NCBI RefSeq assembly: GCF_001693435.1
Contig: NZ_CM004509.1
Location: forward strand, 124,001-188,000
Direction of reading: 5' to 3'
Source: Gilliamella sp. wkB7
GTDB lineage: Bacteria; Pseudomonadota; Gammaproteobacteria; Enterobacterales; Orbaceae
Length of the DNA: 64,000 nt
Below the pieces are notes generated by a model. That model had not been told where the DNA came from, searched no databases, and saw only the letters and a list, made by a program, of their open reading frames with translations. A program made the translations under genes and the position numbers. Positions 1-7,733 of the stretch are shown piece by piece (position 1 is the first letter of the stretch; each line of letters opens with the position of its first letter).

Positions 1-383
1 ATCACCATTCTAATCACTTGTGTTCGACTACTGTCTTCAAGGCAGTTGGGCTTATAAGTAGCAGGGTAGTTACCTACGGCGATCAGATTATTTTCATCAT
101 CAAATAAGCCAATTTCATGAATAAACCAGCCACCATCAGTTTCAGGTATGACTTGTTCTGCAATAATTTGACAAGAGTTTTCATTGTCGACGAATAATGT
201 GTCGATAGCAGCACGTCTAACTTCATGAACTAATTTGGTTTGGGTTGCATCGGGTTTAGTTATATTACCGTTGCCATCACCCACTGCCATTTGAGTTATT
301 TTAAGTGGAATGCCTAATGAGATTGCATTATCTAATAATGCCACCCCTTTTTGGGTTAAAACTGTATAATATGTTTGATTCAT
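1..383 (-). CDS. Second phage tail-fibre gene, N-terminal part only (runs off left edge)
   Basis: An open frame starts at the ATG at 381-383 and stays open to the window edge, giving about 127 residues. The sequence starts MNQTYYTVLTQKG and is nearly identical to the start of the complete fibre gene at 1433-2842, with only scattered substitutions. This is the phage tail-collar fibre N-terminal domain (P2 gpH type), which attaches the fibre to the baseplate. The receptor-binding half lies outside the window, so I cannot say whether the gene is complete or differs in specificity. It sits beyond the fibre-assembly gene and its terminator, preceded by scrambled tail DNA, so it may have no promoter of its own. 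Confidence 0.75.
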   Translation of the reverse strand, partial: MNQTYYTVLTQKGVALLDNAISLGIPLKITQMAVGDGNGNITKPDATQTKLVHEVRRAAIDTLFVDNENSCQIIAEQVIPETDGGWFIHEIGLFDDENNLIAVGNYPATYKPNCLEDSSRTQVIRMV

Positions 384-440
384 TTTGTTATCCTCATAGT
401 ATCGATTGAATGAATAGTTGTGCCAAAATGGATTTCATAT
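1..440 (-). repeat. Direct repeat copy A of the fibre 5' module
   Basis: Positions 5-440 align without gaps, at a constant offset of 2459 bases, to 2464-2899. They cover the first third of the fibre gene and the last codons of gpI. I see a few percent of substitutions, for example at 48 and 60. Immediately left of position 5 the two copies diverge. The repeat is long enough to be a substrate for homologous recombination. Confidence 0.9.
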
Positions 441-528
441 TTAATTTGAGTGGAATACCTAAAACGGTAGCATTGGCTAGTAATGCAACCCCTTGTTGGG
501 TAATTAACATATAAAATTTTTGACTCAT
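394..528 (-). pseudogene. Chimeric remnant of a third tail-fibre N-terminus
   Basis: A 44-codon frame starts at the ATG at 526-528 and begins MSQKFYMLITQQGVALLANA. This is clearly the same N-terminal fibre motif as the other two copies but diverged (the others read MNQTYYTVLTQKGVALLDNA). After about 30 codons it breaks into DNA that matches the end of gpI, and it stops at 394-396, just before the second fibre start. I see no convincing ribosome-binding site. It looks like the scar of recombination between fibre modules, not a working gene. Confidence 0.7.
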
Positions 529-812
529 ATTTTTATTCTATAAACTAAATTCGAATCGCCAATAGGGTGAGCGAATGAGCTGATTGTGTTTATTTTAAAT
601 GTCTAGTTTATGAATACCTTATAAAGTGCATTAGATTTACATTTTATAAAATGGATTGCTAAAGATAGTGACATAGTCTAAAAAAATTAGTTAATGGATG
701 GGGTTGTAAAAAAAATGATTACAAACAGCTAAAATAGCAAATCGTTAGAAATATAAGATGTAAATAAAAAAACCTTAGTGAAATTACTAAGGTTTTTGTT
801 GATTAATTAACT
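529..812. other. Non-coding spacer behind the fibre-assembly gene
   Basis: This is AT-rich sequence with no credible frame on either strand. It contains the hairpin at 771-797, and otherwise I see nothing in it. Confidence 0.6.
771..797 (-). terminator. Rho-independent terminator after the tail-fibre operon
   Basis: There is a perfect 9-bp stem (AACCTTAGT at 771-779 paired with 786-794) around a six-base loop. A-runs on the left and T-runs on the right make it usable in both directions. It lies 16-40 bases past the stop of the fibre-assembly gene, where the V-W-J-I-H-G type operon should end. Confidence 0.85.
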
Positions 813-1418
813 TTATTTTGGTTGGTTTGGCCATTCAATATTTGGCGCTAGTTCAATATCAATACGATTTATTAGCACTCGATATTTTTTCCATTCAACG
901 AGTAATTGTGTTTCTTGCTCACTAGCAATTTGTGAATCAACCGCATCTTGTAGATAACTGAGTTGTGAAGCTGCTTCAGAGAGAAGTTGATTTTTCTTGA
1001 TTGAAGCTTGATTGACTTCATATTGATGTTGTTTATTTTTATCAAACTGCCATTTTTTCCCATCCCAGCTATCAAATTCACTAGTTGGTTTTAATTCAGT
1101 AAAACCATCAGGAATTTCACCGACCTCTTGAAGGATAGTTTCTCCCCCCGTTTCAATTGAGTAAATCTTAGTGCCACGTAAATCTTTAGGATAGGTCCAT
1201 TGTTGACCATCATGAATGATTGCCTGATTCTCTTTAACGCTTTGTGGTGCTTCTAAATAAGCATTAGCCGGTAAGCCAACACCAATTGGTAAATATTGAT
1301 AGGTGGCTTGTAAAAATTCACCTTTAGCGTCAACATTATAAACAACGACCCAGCCGGTTGAAATTGTTAAGCCGCTATTATCTAATACTGCTGATTCTGG
1401 TTGTAATTGGTATTTCAT
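813..1418 (-). CDS. Tail fibre assembly protein (P2 gpG / Tfa type)
   Basis: The product is 201 residues. The C-terminal half has the typical Tfa/gp38 signature: a WDGKKW segment near residue 120, then an Ala/Gln/Leu-rich helix, LQDAVD near 155, and WKKYRVLINR followed by IEWPNQP at the end. In this family the protein is a chaperone that helps trimerise the fibre encoded just upstream and may stay on its tip. I start at the ATG at 1416-1418, because AGGAGG is correctly spaced before it; an in-frame TTG one codon earlier is the weaker choice. The gene starts 14 bases past the stop of the complete fibre gene and ends before a strong terminator. Confidence 0.88.
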   Translation of the reverse strand: MKYQLQPESAVLDNSGLTISTGWVVVYNVDAKGEFLQATYQYLPIGVGLPANAYLEAPQSVKENQAIIHDGQQWTYPKDLRGTKIYSIETGGETILQEVGEIPDGFTELKPTSEFDSWDGKKWQFDKNKQHQYEVNQASIKKNQLLSEAASQLSYLQDAVDSQIASEQETQLLVEWKKYRVLINRIDIELAPNIEWPNQPK

Positions 1419-1432
1419 CAATATCCTCCTGA

Positions 1433-2842
1433 TTATTCAGCTTTAACTATATAGATAAATTGAATATCTTTACTACCATCCCACTTTCGTAAATCTGGTA
1501 ATTTTCCATTCGGATACGCATAACTTAGTTTCGGATATTTATTTGCATCAAAACTAGCTCCGTTGCACAATAAATAGCCTTTTGGTGCAAAGGATCTAGG
1601 CCACGGTTGTGGCACGCCGACAGGTGTTGTTAAAAAACGGTCTATATTTGCTTCTGTGATAGACTCAACCCAAGCATCTTTACTATTATAAGCTCCACAA
1701 CGGCTGAAAAGTCTTGGTGTTCTTGGTAGAGTAGTCTCTGCAATATATAATTGCTCAATGAATCTAGTCCATCGAGTTTTACTACCATACACTGCCAGCG
1801 TTCCAGAACCATGTACATTTGGGAGACTTGAGAGAAGTTGATCGGTATCTATGCCATAGAAACCGGCTAACAATCGTTTTTCTGGATCATCCAAATTAGC
1901 ACCGTCATATGTACCAATCCCATGATCACCTGCTTTTAGAACTGACTTATCGTTAATAGTTACATCATCTACATTTTTGAATTGCCAAATGTTTTGGGTT
2001 GAATTGTAGTCTAATTTGCTTTTCGATGTGTTAGTTTTAGCATCATAAAACGAATGTGAATATTTATCGCTTAAAGTCATCAATGTCATTGAATCATTGT
2101 TAGCATAATTTATTTTCAATCCGTTATTTGATAATGTTAATTGACCCGTCATTGTGTCACCAGCACGTTTTACTGCATTATCATACACTTTTTTGACCGC
2201 TCGTGGTGTTGCGGCTTGAGTTTCGAGCTTAGAATTAATTGCTGAATTCAGTTGCACAAAACCTTTGGCACTAGTGGTGGCATCTGGGTGATTGGTTGAT
2301 TTTTCATGGGCAGTGATTTTTGCGGTAATTGTATCATTAACATATTTTTGAGTTGCAGCCGTTTGAGTAGCGTCGGCTCTTGGTTCAATGTATTTCCGCG
2401 CAGCAAATACTTCGATTGTTTCGTTTTTCAGCTCAATAGCTTCTGTGTTATCGACAATGAACTCCATTCTAATCACTTGTGTTCGACTACTGTCTTCAAG
2501 GCAGTTAGGCTTATAAGTTGCAGGGTAGTTACCTACAGCGATCAGATTATCTTCATCATCAAATAAGCCAATTTCATGAATAAACCAGCCACCATCAGTT
2601 TCAGGTATGACTTGTTCTGCAATAATTTGACAAGGGTTTTCATTGTCGACGAATAATGTGTCGATAGCAGCACGCCTAACTTCATTAACTAATTTGGTTT
2701 GGGTTGCATCGGGTTTAGTTATATTACCGTTGCCATCACCCACTGCCATTTGAGTTATTTTAAGTGGAACGCCTAATGAGGTTGCATTATCTAATAATGC
2801 AACCCCTTTTTGGGTTAAAACTGTATAATATGTTTGATTCAT
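1433..2842 (-). CDS. H: Phage tail fibre / collar protein (P2 gpH type)
   Basis: The product is 469 residues. The N-terminal ~150 residues form the tail-collar fibre domain (GWFIHEIGLFD, IAVGNYPATYKP) that binds the baseplate. Residues 150-230 are a low-similarity shaft. The C-terminus has a collar-type tip (PVGVPQPWPRSFAPKGYLLC near residue 405, LPDLR). It is shorter than P2 gpH (about 670), so the shaft is reduced. Its ATG overlaps the gpI stop (ATGA), implying translational coupling. The 5' third is duplicated at 1-383. The fibre determines which host surface the tail recognises. Confidence 0.88.
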   Translation of the reverse strand: MNQTYYTVLTQKGVALLDNATSLGVPLKITQMAVGDGNGNITKPDATQTKLVNEVRRAAIDTLFVDNENPCQIIAEQVIPETDGGWFIHEIGLFDDEDNLIAVGNYPATYKPNCLEDSSRTQVIRMEFIVDNTEAIELKNETIEVFAARKYIEPRADATQTAATQKYVNDTITAKITAHEKSTNHPDATTSAKGFVQLNSAINSKLETQAATPRAVKKVYDNAVKRAGDTMTGQLTLSNNGLKINYANNDSMTLMTLSDKYSHSFYDAKTNTSKSKLDYNSTQNIWQFKNVDDVTINDKSVLKAGDHGIGTYDGANLDDPEKRLLAGFYGIDTDQLLSSLPNVHGSGTLAVYGSKTRWTRFIEQLYIAETTLPRTPRLFSRCGAYNSKDAWVESITEANIDRFLTTPVGVPQPWPRSFAPKGYLLCNGASFDANKYPKLSYAYPNGKLPDLRKWDGSKDIQFIYIVKAE

Positions 2843-2899
2843 TTTGTTATCCTCATAGTATCGATTAAATGAATAGTTGTGCCAAAATGGCTTTCATAT
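2460..2899 (-). repeat. Direct repeat copy B of the fibre 5' module
   Basis: This is the partner of the repeat at 1-440, with no gaps across 436 aligned bases. It covers the first 127 codons of the fibre gene and the last ~20 codons of gpI. Recombination between the copies would delete the 2.46 kb between them, including the rest of this fibre gene and the assembly gene, and would join the upstream promoter to the distal fibre. Confidence 0.9.
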
Positions 2900-3528
2900 T
2901 GCGTTGTTATTGTTTCAGTAATATAGGGATAGATATCTAACGTATTGATTAAGTGAATAGTTATCCCAAGATGGTTCTCATGCTGCGTTGTTACTGATTC
3001 TGCAATATAGGGATAGATGTCTAAAGCATTACCATCATAGCTACTAGCACCAATGGGTAAGGAACCTTTAGATATTAATTGAATAACCAAATTTGATAAT
3101 TGACGTGATACGGGTTTAACATCATCAATTATGCGACTAAGTTCTTTATAAGATTCTTCGGTTATGCCAGTATCTGATACGCCAATTTCTAGCGCAAAAG
3201 AACCTGGAATTTGATCGTTTTGCCACCACTCACTAATTTTTATTAAAAAACCAAATGGCTCGACAGCACGGCGAATTGATTCTTTAGTACCTTTGAATTT
3301 ATGAATCTCAAACGCTTCAGCTATAACTTTTCGTTTGATCTGCTCAGACCATTTTTCATCCCAACGGTCTACACTATATTGCCATGCCAAATAAGGTAGT
3401 AATTCATATGGACATGTTTGTGGATCCCAAAGTGTGCGTAGTGGTATAGGAGGATCACAAGTAATCGTTTGTGAAAGTTTTTTTTCCAGTTTGGTAGCTG
3501 TAGGCGGAAGTAGTGTTTTATTCACCAT
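2839..3528 (-). CDS. I: Phage tail protein I, baseplate (P2 gpI type)
   Basis: The product is 229 residues. The first ~160 residues match the gpI family: an N-terminal LLPPTAT segment, LPYLAWQYSVDRWDEKW near residue 45, HKFKGTKESIRRAVEPFG near 80 and an acidic C-terminal helix. gpI is part of the baseplate wedge at the fibre attachment site. The end is unusual. Two tandem 28-residue units (beginning DIYPYIAES and DIYPYITET) make up the last 60 residues, encoded at 2938-3021 and 2854-2937. The gene overlaps gpJ by 11 bases and the fibre gene by 4. Confidence 0.9.
   Translation of the reverse strand: MVNKTLLPPTATKLEKKLSQTITCDPPIPLRTLWDPQTCPYELLPYLAWQYSVDRWDEKWSEQIKRKVIAEAFEIHKFKGTKESIRRAVEPFGFLIKISEWWQNDQIPGSFALEIGVSDTGITEESYKELSRIIDDVKPVSRQLSNLVIQLISKGSLPIGASSYDGNALDIYPYIAESVTTQHENHLGITIHLINTLDIYPYITETITTQYESHFGTTIHLIDTMRITK
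2854..3021 (-). repeat. Tandem 84-bp coding repeat in gpI
   Basis: Two 28-codon units lie end to end (2938-3021 then 2854-2937). Their peptides match at about two thirds of positions (DIYPYI, TTQ, HxG, TIHLI). The last part of the second unit is also present in the scrambled sequence at 397-440, next to the distal fibre fragments. Confidence 0.8.
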
Positions 3529-4429
3529 AACCTGCTACCTCAATTTGATAATTTGAACAATAGCTAGCTTGCTCACGGCTGATGATAATATCTTGTGCAG
3601 GCTCTTGAAGTTCAACACGTTGTACACCAACAGCATGTAATGCTGAAATGATTGCACTGCGACTGATTCTTCGACCAATTCGATGTTTTTCACTAATATA
3701 AGCTTGCAAATTATCCATGACTGTTTTTCTAATTGGTTCTGATTCAGGCCCTGGATATAAGTAAAGTTTTGCTTTGATTTGATAATTAATTAATTCTACC
3801 GATTTAACGGTTACCCTATCGGCAATCGGACGACGATTGTCTTGATTAACCGCTTTTTTAACAATTTCAATCAATTCATCAGAGGCAATACCATTATTAT
3901 CACGTGCTAATATTGCTAATGTAACACAAGCTGGTGATGGACTTTCTGCTGCGGCATCTAACACACGGCCATCAGCACTTCGAGCAAAAAATTCATAAGC
4001 AGCTCGAGGTCCAGCGACCGATAAGCCTTCAAATGCTGATTGAATTCGCATTCTAAAGTTGCTATCAGCTTCTTTGATTTCTTTAATAGCTGGTACAACA
4101 CTATTATCTTCAGCTTGAATGATCAAACGATGAACATTAAAGTTTGCTCCTAAATTATCTAAATCCTGATCTTTAGCGTGAGCAATCATAAGTGCTTGTG
4201 ATGCTTCGTTTATTCTTTGTCGTAGGAGCAGTTCATAATAGCTGCTTTCTTGTAATAGTTTTACTATTGGCTCACTTTCAAATTGTAATGTTTTAGCAAC
4301 TTCTTCTTGATCTTGAGCGCTATAAAGTGAAAGAAATTTAGCTTTGCGACGATTAAAAATCTCCTCAAAATCTAACGATTCAATCACATTTGGAGAAGGT
4401 AATTTTGAAAGATCAGTTAATGTCGCCAT
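3518..4429 (-). CDS. J: Baseplate assembly protein J (P2 gpJ type)
   Basis: The product is 303 residues, close to P2 gpJ (302). It starts MATLTDLSKLPSPNVIESLDFE and has the typical early segment (ELLLRQRINEASQALMIAHA near residue 70), a central NFRMRIQSAFEGLSVAGPRAAYEFFARSA-type stretch (shown here by FEGLSVAGPRAAYEF) and a C-terminal IGRRISRSAIISALHAVGVQ. Proteins of this family form the wedge at the baseplate edge. The gene overlaps W by 13 bases and I by 11, in one tight operon. Confidence 0.92.
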   Translation of the reverse strand: MATLTDLSKLPSPNVIESLDFEEIFNRRKAKFLSLYSAQDQEEVAKTLQFESEPIVKLLQESSYYELLLRQRINEASQALMIAHAKDQDLDNLGANFNVHRLIIQAEDNSVVPAIKEIKEADSNFRMRIQSAFEGLSVAGPRAAYEFFARSADGRVLDAAAESPSPACVTLAILARDNNGIASDELIEIVKKAVNQDNRRPIADRVTVKSVELINYQIKAKLYLYPGPESEPIRKTVMDNLQAYISEKHRIGRRISRSAIISALHAVGVQRVELQEPAQDIIISREQASYCSNYQIEVAGYGE

Positions 4430-4770
4430 GTTGCTACCTCAATTTCGCTAGTAAAGGTTTGATTTGGTTTGTCTATTCGTGAGCCCGTTATTTGTAAGGT
4501 TAATTTTTCTTTATCAGGTAAAACATCGACTGTATCAAGTTTTATTCTTGGTTCCCATTGAGATAGTGCCAATACCGTTGCTGAAACCACGCGTAATTTT
4601 GTTGCTTCTGTATTCGGGTTATCTAAAAGTAAAAACAGTAATGAACCATAATTGCGCCTCTCTATTCTGGAACCAATTGGTGTGGTAAGAATATCTTTAA
4701 CTGATTGATTGATATGTTCCATATCGCTAATTGTTCGTCCTGTTTTGCTGTTCATGCCTATATAACTCAT
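4417..4770 (-). CDS. W: Baseplate assembly protein W (P2 gpW / T4 gp25-like)
   Basis: The product is 117 residues, about the length of P2 gpW (115). It has the lysozyme-like gp25 fold hallmark: an SVKDILTTPIGSRIERRNYG segment at about residues 23-42 followed by the hydrophobic LLFLLLDNP. gpW/gp25 joins the central hub and the wedges of contractile tails. It overlaps gpV by 4 bases and gpJ by 13, as in P2. Confidence 0.93.
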   Translation of the reverse strand: MSYIGMNSKTGRTISDMEHINQSVKDILTTPIGSRIERRNYGSLLFLLLDNPNTEATKLRVVSATVLALSQWEPRIKLDTVDVLPDKEKLTLQITGSRIDKPNQTFTSEIEVATWRH

Positions 4771-5405
4771 TGTGGTTTTCCTGTTGAATCACCACCAGCT
4801 TTAACGCCAATGTGGATGTGAGAATCTAATACAACACCGTTTGATGATAATTGACCTTGTTTATGAATGACATTACCAGTTAATGTACCTGTATTCCCTT
4901 TAGCTCCACCACCACTTGCACTAAAAGATTTGAATGTTACATGATCACTACACTCTACTAACGGAGCATCAAGTTGAATTTTGCTACCTGCTTTAGCGGT
5001 TATTTGCTCACTGGCCTCAATCACAGCGATTTTGATACCTTTGATGGTTAATTGACTAGTTTCTGGTTCATATTCAAATGATGCACCATCAGGGAATGTC
5101 ACAAAATAACCATCTTCAGATTTAGCTGGAGCAGGATTTGTATCACAATAAATGCTAGGTAATACACAACCTAACAAAAGGTTACCATGAGGGCTCAAAA
5201 TAAATACTTGTTCACCTACCGATGGGCGCCACCAAGTACGGCTTTTACCTGCACGATGACTAAACCAAGGTAACCAAGTTGTAATTAATTCACCTGTACG
5301 GACTTTAACCCGATCGCCATTGGTTTGATAAATTACACCAGGGCGAATCAGGTTTTCAATTTTTCGAAGAATGTCGACTAGGTCGGCGGGATGATAATTT
5401 TCCAT
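4767..5405 (-). CDS. V: Baseplate spike protein V (P2 gpV type)
   Basis: The product is 212 residues (P2 gpV has 211). The N-terminal OB-fold region contains GDRVKVRTGELITTWLPW and the R-W-P-VGEQV segment near residue 60. The C-terminal third is the glycine-rich beta-helical spike (SGGGAKGNTGTLTGNVIH) with a final HIHIGVKAGGDSTGKP, where the HxH motif binds the apical iron ion in P2 gpV. The protein pierces the target outer membrane. It is the first gene of the V-W-J-I-H run. The 315-base gap upstream is where P2 has its V promoter and gpS. Confidence 0.92.
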   Translation of the reverse strand: MENYHPADLVDILRKIENLIRPGVIYQTNGDRVKVRTGELITTWLPWFSHRAGKSRTWWRPSVGEQVFILSPHGNLLLGCVLPSIYCDTNPAPAKSEDGYFVTFPDGASFEYEPETSQLTIKGIKIAVIEASEQITAKAGSKIQLDAPLVECSDHVTFKSFSASGGGAKGNTGTLTGNVIHKQGQLSSNGVVLDSHIHIGVKAGGDSTGKPQ

Positions 5406-5720
5406 AACGACTATGATGAAATTTTATCAATTAAAAATAAAGTAAGTGTAGTTGTAGTGGTTGGGATTACAAATTTTCAGTGAGTTAACTAAAATTTATG
5501 TTTTATTTGAAATAATTTAATCAATAACTTCTTGATTAATCATTTTTTGTTTTAAATAAAATAATAAAACACTATGTTAAATGAATATTAAAAAAGAATC
5601 TTTAACATCAAAAAAGTCGGAGAAAGGGGGTTTAAAGCCCCTAATAACATCTATTTGTCATTAAATTTGAAATGTCTATGCTAATGTCAGCATTTTATTT
5701 GCTACGCAAAGTAACAGTTA
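5406..5720 (-). other. Non-coding gap between gpR and gpV; gpS absent
   Basis: In P2 the tail-completion gene S and the late promoter PV lie here. I find no frame resembling gpS on either strand. There is a GC-rich hairpin-like element at 5625-5643 (AGGGG...CCCCT with a short AT loop, minus-strand reading) followed by CTCCGACTTTTTT, a possible weak terminator for gpR. An Ogr-type TGT-N12-ACA late-promoter box was looked for and not seen. Confidence 0.55.
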
Positions 5721-6152
5721 TTAATAGCCATACTTTTCTAATGGTTCTTGCAAAATTATTCGGTCGGTTAATGAGTTAAATTCCAATTTATCTTGCTGTT
5801 GTATTGATTTGATCCGTTCTGATAATGTTAATTCAATTGTTAAATCACACTGATTGCCAATGATATTTGCAATGTTAAATTTAATTGCTTGTTGGCGCGA
5901 TTGTAGACTTATCATGGCATCTGGCTGATTGGCTTGCATCCAAATGACTATGCTGGCGATTAAATCTTCAAAAGGGTAGCGATAATTAGTTAAATTCATC
6001 GATAAGGTGAAATGGTATTGGAATCCTGAATTGTCCACAGAGAAAGGCTCAACAATACCATCTTTGACGATAAATTGATTTTTAGTTGCTGAGTTATTGT
6101 CTAGCAGATTTTTTTTTAACAGATATTTTTTTAAATCGTTAATTTTTTTCAT
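5721..6152 (-). CDS. R: Tail completion protein R (P2 gpR type)
   Basis: The product is 143 residues. It matches the gpR pattern: an N-terminal KxxDLKKYLLKKN helix, then VEPF, a central YHFTLSMNLTNYRYPFEDLIASIVIWMQANQPD and a C-terminal CDLTIELTLSERIK (shown as short pieces of one continuous match). gpR caps the tail and makes it ready for head joining. A proper Shine-Dalgarno (AAGGA, five bases before the ATG) supports the start. Its partner gpS is not found downstream. Confidence 0.8.
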   Translation of the reverse strand: MKKINDLKKYLLKKNLLDNNSATKNQFIVKDGIVEPFSVDNSGFQYHFTLSMNLTNYRYPFEDLIASIVIWMQANQPDAMISLQSRQQAIKFNIANIIGNQCDLTIELTLSERIKSIQQQDKLEFNSLTDRIILQEPLEKYGY

Positions 6153-6248
6153 ACCGATCCTTCTAATATTTATGAATAATCTTGGTTACTTTAAAACAGT
6201 TAATTTTAATTTAGTGAAAGATAGCTGAGGTTGAAATAAAATAACTTT

Positions 6249-6273
6249 CAATTCTCAATTCTCAATTCTCAAT
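6249..6273. repeat. 7-bp microsatellite (CAATTCT)
   Basis: There are three exact copies of CAATTCT (6249-6269) plus CAAT, in the 198-base gap between gpR and the holin-like gene. It could vary by replication slippage. No function is visible. Confidence 0.85.
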
Positions 6274-6350
6274 CCATTCGCATTGGTCCAAATATTTAAT
6301 TCAGCTATTTACTTGCTTAAACGGCTATTTTTCAATTTATCACAATTATT

Positions 6351-6638
6351 TTATTGTGAATTTGTTTTGTTAGCCGATTTTGCTGAACGACTTAGAATGC
6401 TTATGTTGCCTTTACTTTTAAATAAACAAAGTAATAATGTTATGTTCATCACAACTTGAGCTAGATAAGCACGATGGGGTAGATCGATAAATGAAAATAA
6501 GCTAACAGCAGCACTTGATACAATCATCAACCAAGCTAACCAACAGTATTTAATTTTGTAGCGGTAATTGTTACGATCAAAAGTAAATAATCGCACTGCA
6601 ATCATTAAACAAAAAATAGTATTAAGTGTCGTTATCAT
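6351..6638 (-). CDS. Holin-like membrane protein (3TM phage holin type)
   Basis: The product is 95 residues with three hydrophobic segments (about 5-15, 33-52 and 60-75). The spacer between the first two has a basic FDRNNYRYKIKY stretch, like the R-Y-R segment of the phage 3TM holin family (PF05449). The C-terminus is basic and hydrophilic. Its start overlaps the stop of the next membrane gene (ATGA), so the two are co-translated. Such pairs replace gpY in many P2-like phages. Holin function is inferred from family resemblance and position. Confidence 0.65.
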   Translation of the reverse strand: MITTLNTIFCLMIAVRLFTFDRNNYRYKIKYCWLAWLMIVSSAAVSLFSFIDLPHRAYLAQVVMNITLLLCLFKSKGNISILSRSAKSANKTNSQ

Positions 6639-7012
6639 GATTTTTTGCCTCTAAAGTAATTGAAAAAGTTAGTTGGATCATCGAATTTTTTAATTAACCA
6701 TAGTAATAATTTAACGCTAATAGCTGATGAAATTAATGCACCTAAGCCAAGTGGCATTTTAGTTTGAATATTGGTTGGAAAAATTGGGATGAGTAAATAC
6801 AGCGTCATCTCAGCTAAGAGTAACCCCATAGAAAATGAGATAAGAAATAGGACGATACGACGCAAAAGAGAAATACATTGTTCACTAATTACTAATAAAA
6901 TAGAACCACAAAGAGCGCCTAAGATAATCCCATTTTCAATGTTTGGATAAATCATTGATAATGAAAAAGCGCTTATAAATGAGGTAAAAGTTAAACTGGT
7001 GGGTTCTGTCAT
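6635..7012 (-). CDS. Putative holin, second membrane protein of the lysis cassette
   Basis: The product is 125 residues with about three transmembrane segments. It opens with MTEPTSLTFTSFISAFSLSM, has GIILGALCGSILLVISEQCI near residue 30, and ends in a basic tail. The GALCGS segment followed by a S-LLRRIVLF-ISFSMG pattern resembles phage holin family 8 (PF16931). It lies 4 bases past the gpX stop and overlaps the next holin-like gene. One of the two may act as the anti-holin. Confidence 0.65.
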   Translation of the reverse strand: MTEPTSLTFTSFISAFSLSMIYPNIENGIILGALCGSILLVISEQCISLLRRIVLFLISFSMGLLLAEMTLYLLIPIFPTNIQTKMPLGLGALISSAISVKLLLWLIKKFDDPTNFFNYFRGKKS

Positions 7013-7016
7013 TAAG

Positions 7017-7220
7017 TTAGTCCCATAAATTTATAGAATTAAAATTTTTTTCAGATACTGATTCTGGAACGTTTACTTCTAAACCCATAGGTAATATCGC
7101 TGGCAATTCACATAGTTTTGGGTTGTTTTGATAAATTATTTCTACAATTCCCGCTGTTTTACCAAAAACTCGATAGGCTAGTGCATCAATAGTTTCATTT
7201 TGCATGGTATAAACAATCAT
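7017..7220 (-). CDS. X: Tail protein X (P2 gpX type, LysM-like)
   Basis: The product is 67 residues, the length of P2 gpX. It is a single short LysM-like domain: ETIDALAYRVFG, then EIIYQNNPKL and LPMGLEVNVPE. gpX is a small tail-assembly protein, probably at the baseplate hub. In P2 it is the first gene after the capsid block, so its survival directly beside the lysis genes shows that the block upstream of it has gone or moved. Confidence 0.9.
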   Translation of the reverse strand: MIVYTMQNETIDALAYRVFGKTAGIVEIIYQNNPKLCELPAILPMGLEVNVPESVSEKNFNSINLWD

Positions 7221-7472
7221 TTTTAAATTACTCCATAGTTAATTTAGACTTATTTTTAACAGCGACATTGATGATGTTTTAATAAATAGATCTCGGCGGA
7301 CAACAAAGGTATCGATCTATTAAAACCATTGCACCGCCGAGGTGTGAGGGTCACTCGTTATAAATATCTTTTTAATATTATGGTCGTTGTTAAATCATTT
7401 TTAAGCAATTAAGCCAAATTGTGACAAATTGAAATACAATACGATAAAGTATTGTATTTCAATTAACAAAAA
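7221..7472 (-). other. Intergenic region with a GC-rich inverted repeat
   Basis: This separates Rz1 and gpX. CTCGGCGG (7292-7299) is the exact inverse complement of CCGCCGAG (7334-7341), around a 34-base loop. On the minus strand the element includes a 16-codon frame starting MVLIDRYLCCPPR. It is much more GC-rich than its surroundings. It may be a structured RNA element or a processing site; I cannot decide. Confidence 0.5.
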
Positions 7473-7733
7473 TCAGTTGCCGTCAGAGTTATTAATCTCT
7501 CGAATGGCCTGTTTATCCGCATTACATTTTTCAATGACATGCAATAGATGTTCGTTGTATTTAAGACTATCACCAAAGGTCATTGGTTTTGGAGGCAAAT
7601 TCGGCTGACAACTAATGAGTAAATTCGCTGGTATTGGTTGACTGACGAAGATTTTTCGCTCGGTTGTACAAGCTACCAGAAATAGGCAGAGGCACCAGCT
7701 GGTTAGCGCAATAATTCTCTTTGAGTTGACCAT
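7473..7733 (-). CDS. Rz1-like outer-membrane spanin lipoprotein
   Basis: The product is 86 residues: a hydrophobic start, a lipobox LVAC at about residues 19-22, and a proline-containing periplasmic part (QPNLPPKP) as in LysC/Rz1. It overlaps the 3' end of the Rz-like gene by 122 bases in another frame, the classical nested Rz/Rz1 arrangement. Together the two proteins fuse inner and outer membranes in the last step of lysis. Confidence 0.8.
   Translation of the reverse strand: MVNSKRIIALTSWCLCLFLVACTTERKIFVSQPIPANLLISCQPNLPPKPMTFGDSLKYNEHLLHVIEKCNADKQAIREINNSDGN

Noticed and set aside
2306..2566. 86-codon plus-strand frame inside the tail-fibre gene
   Set aside because: It is antisense to the well-supported fibre gene, with no Shine-Dalgarno and no domain.
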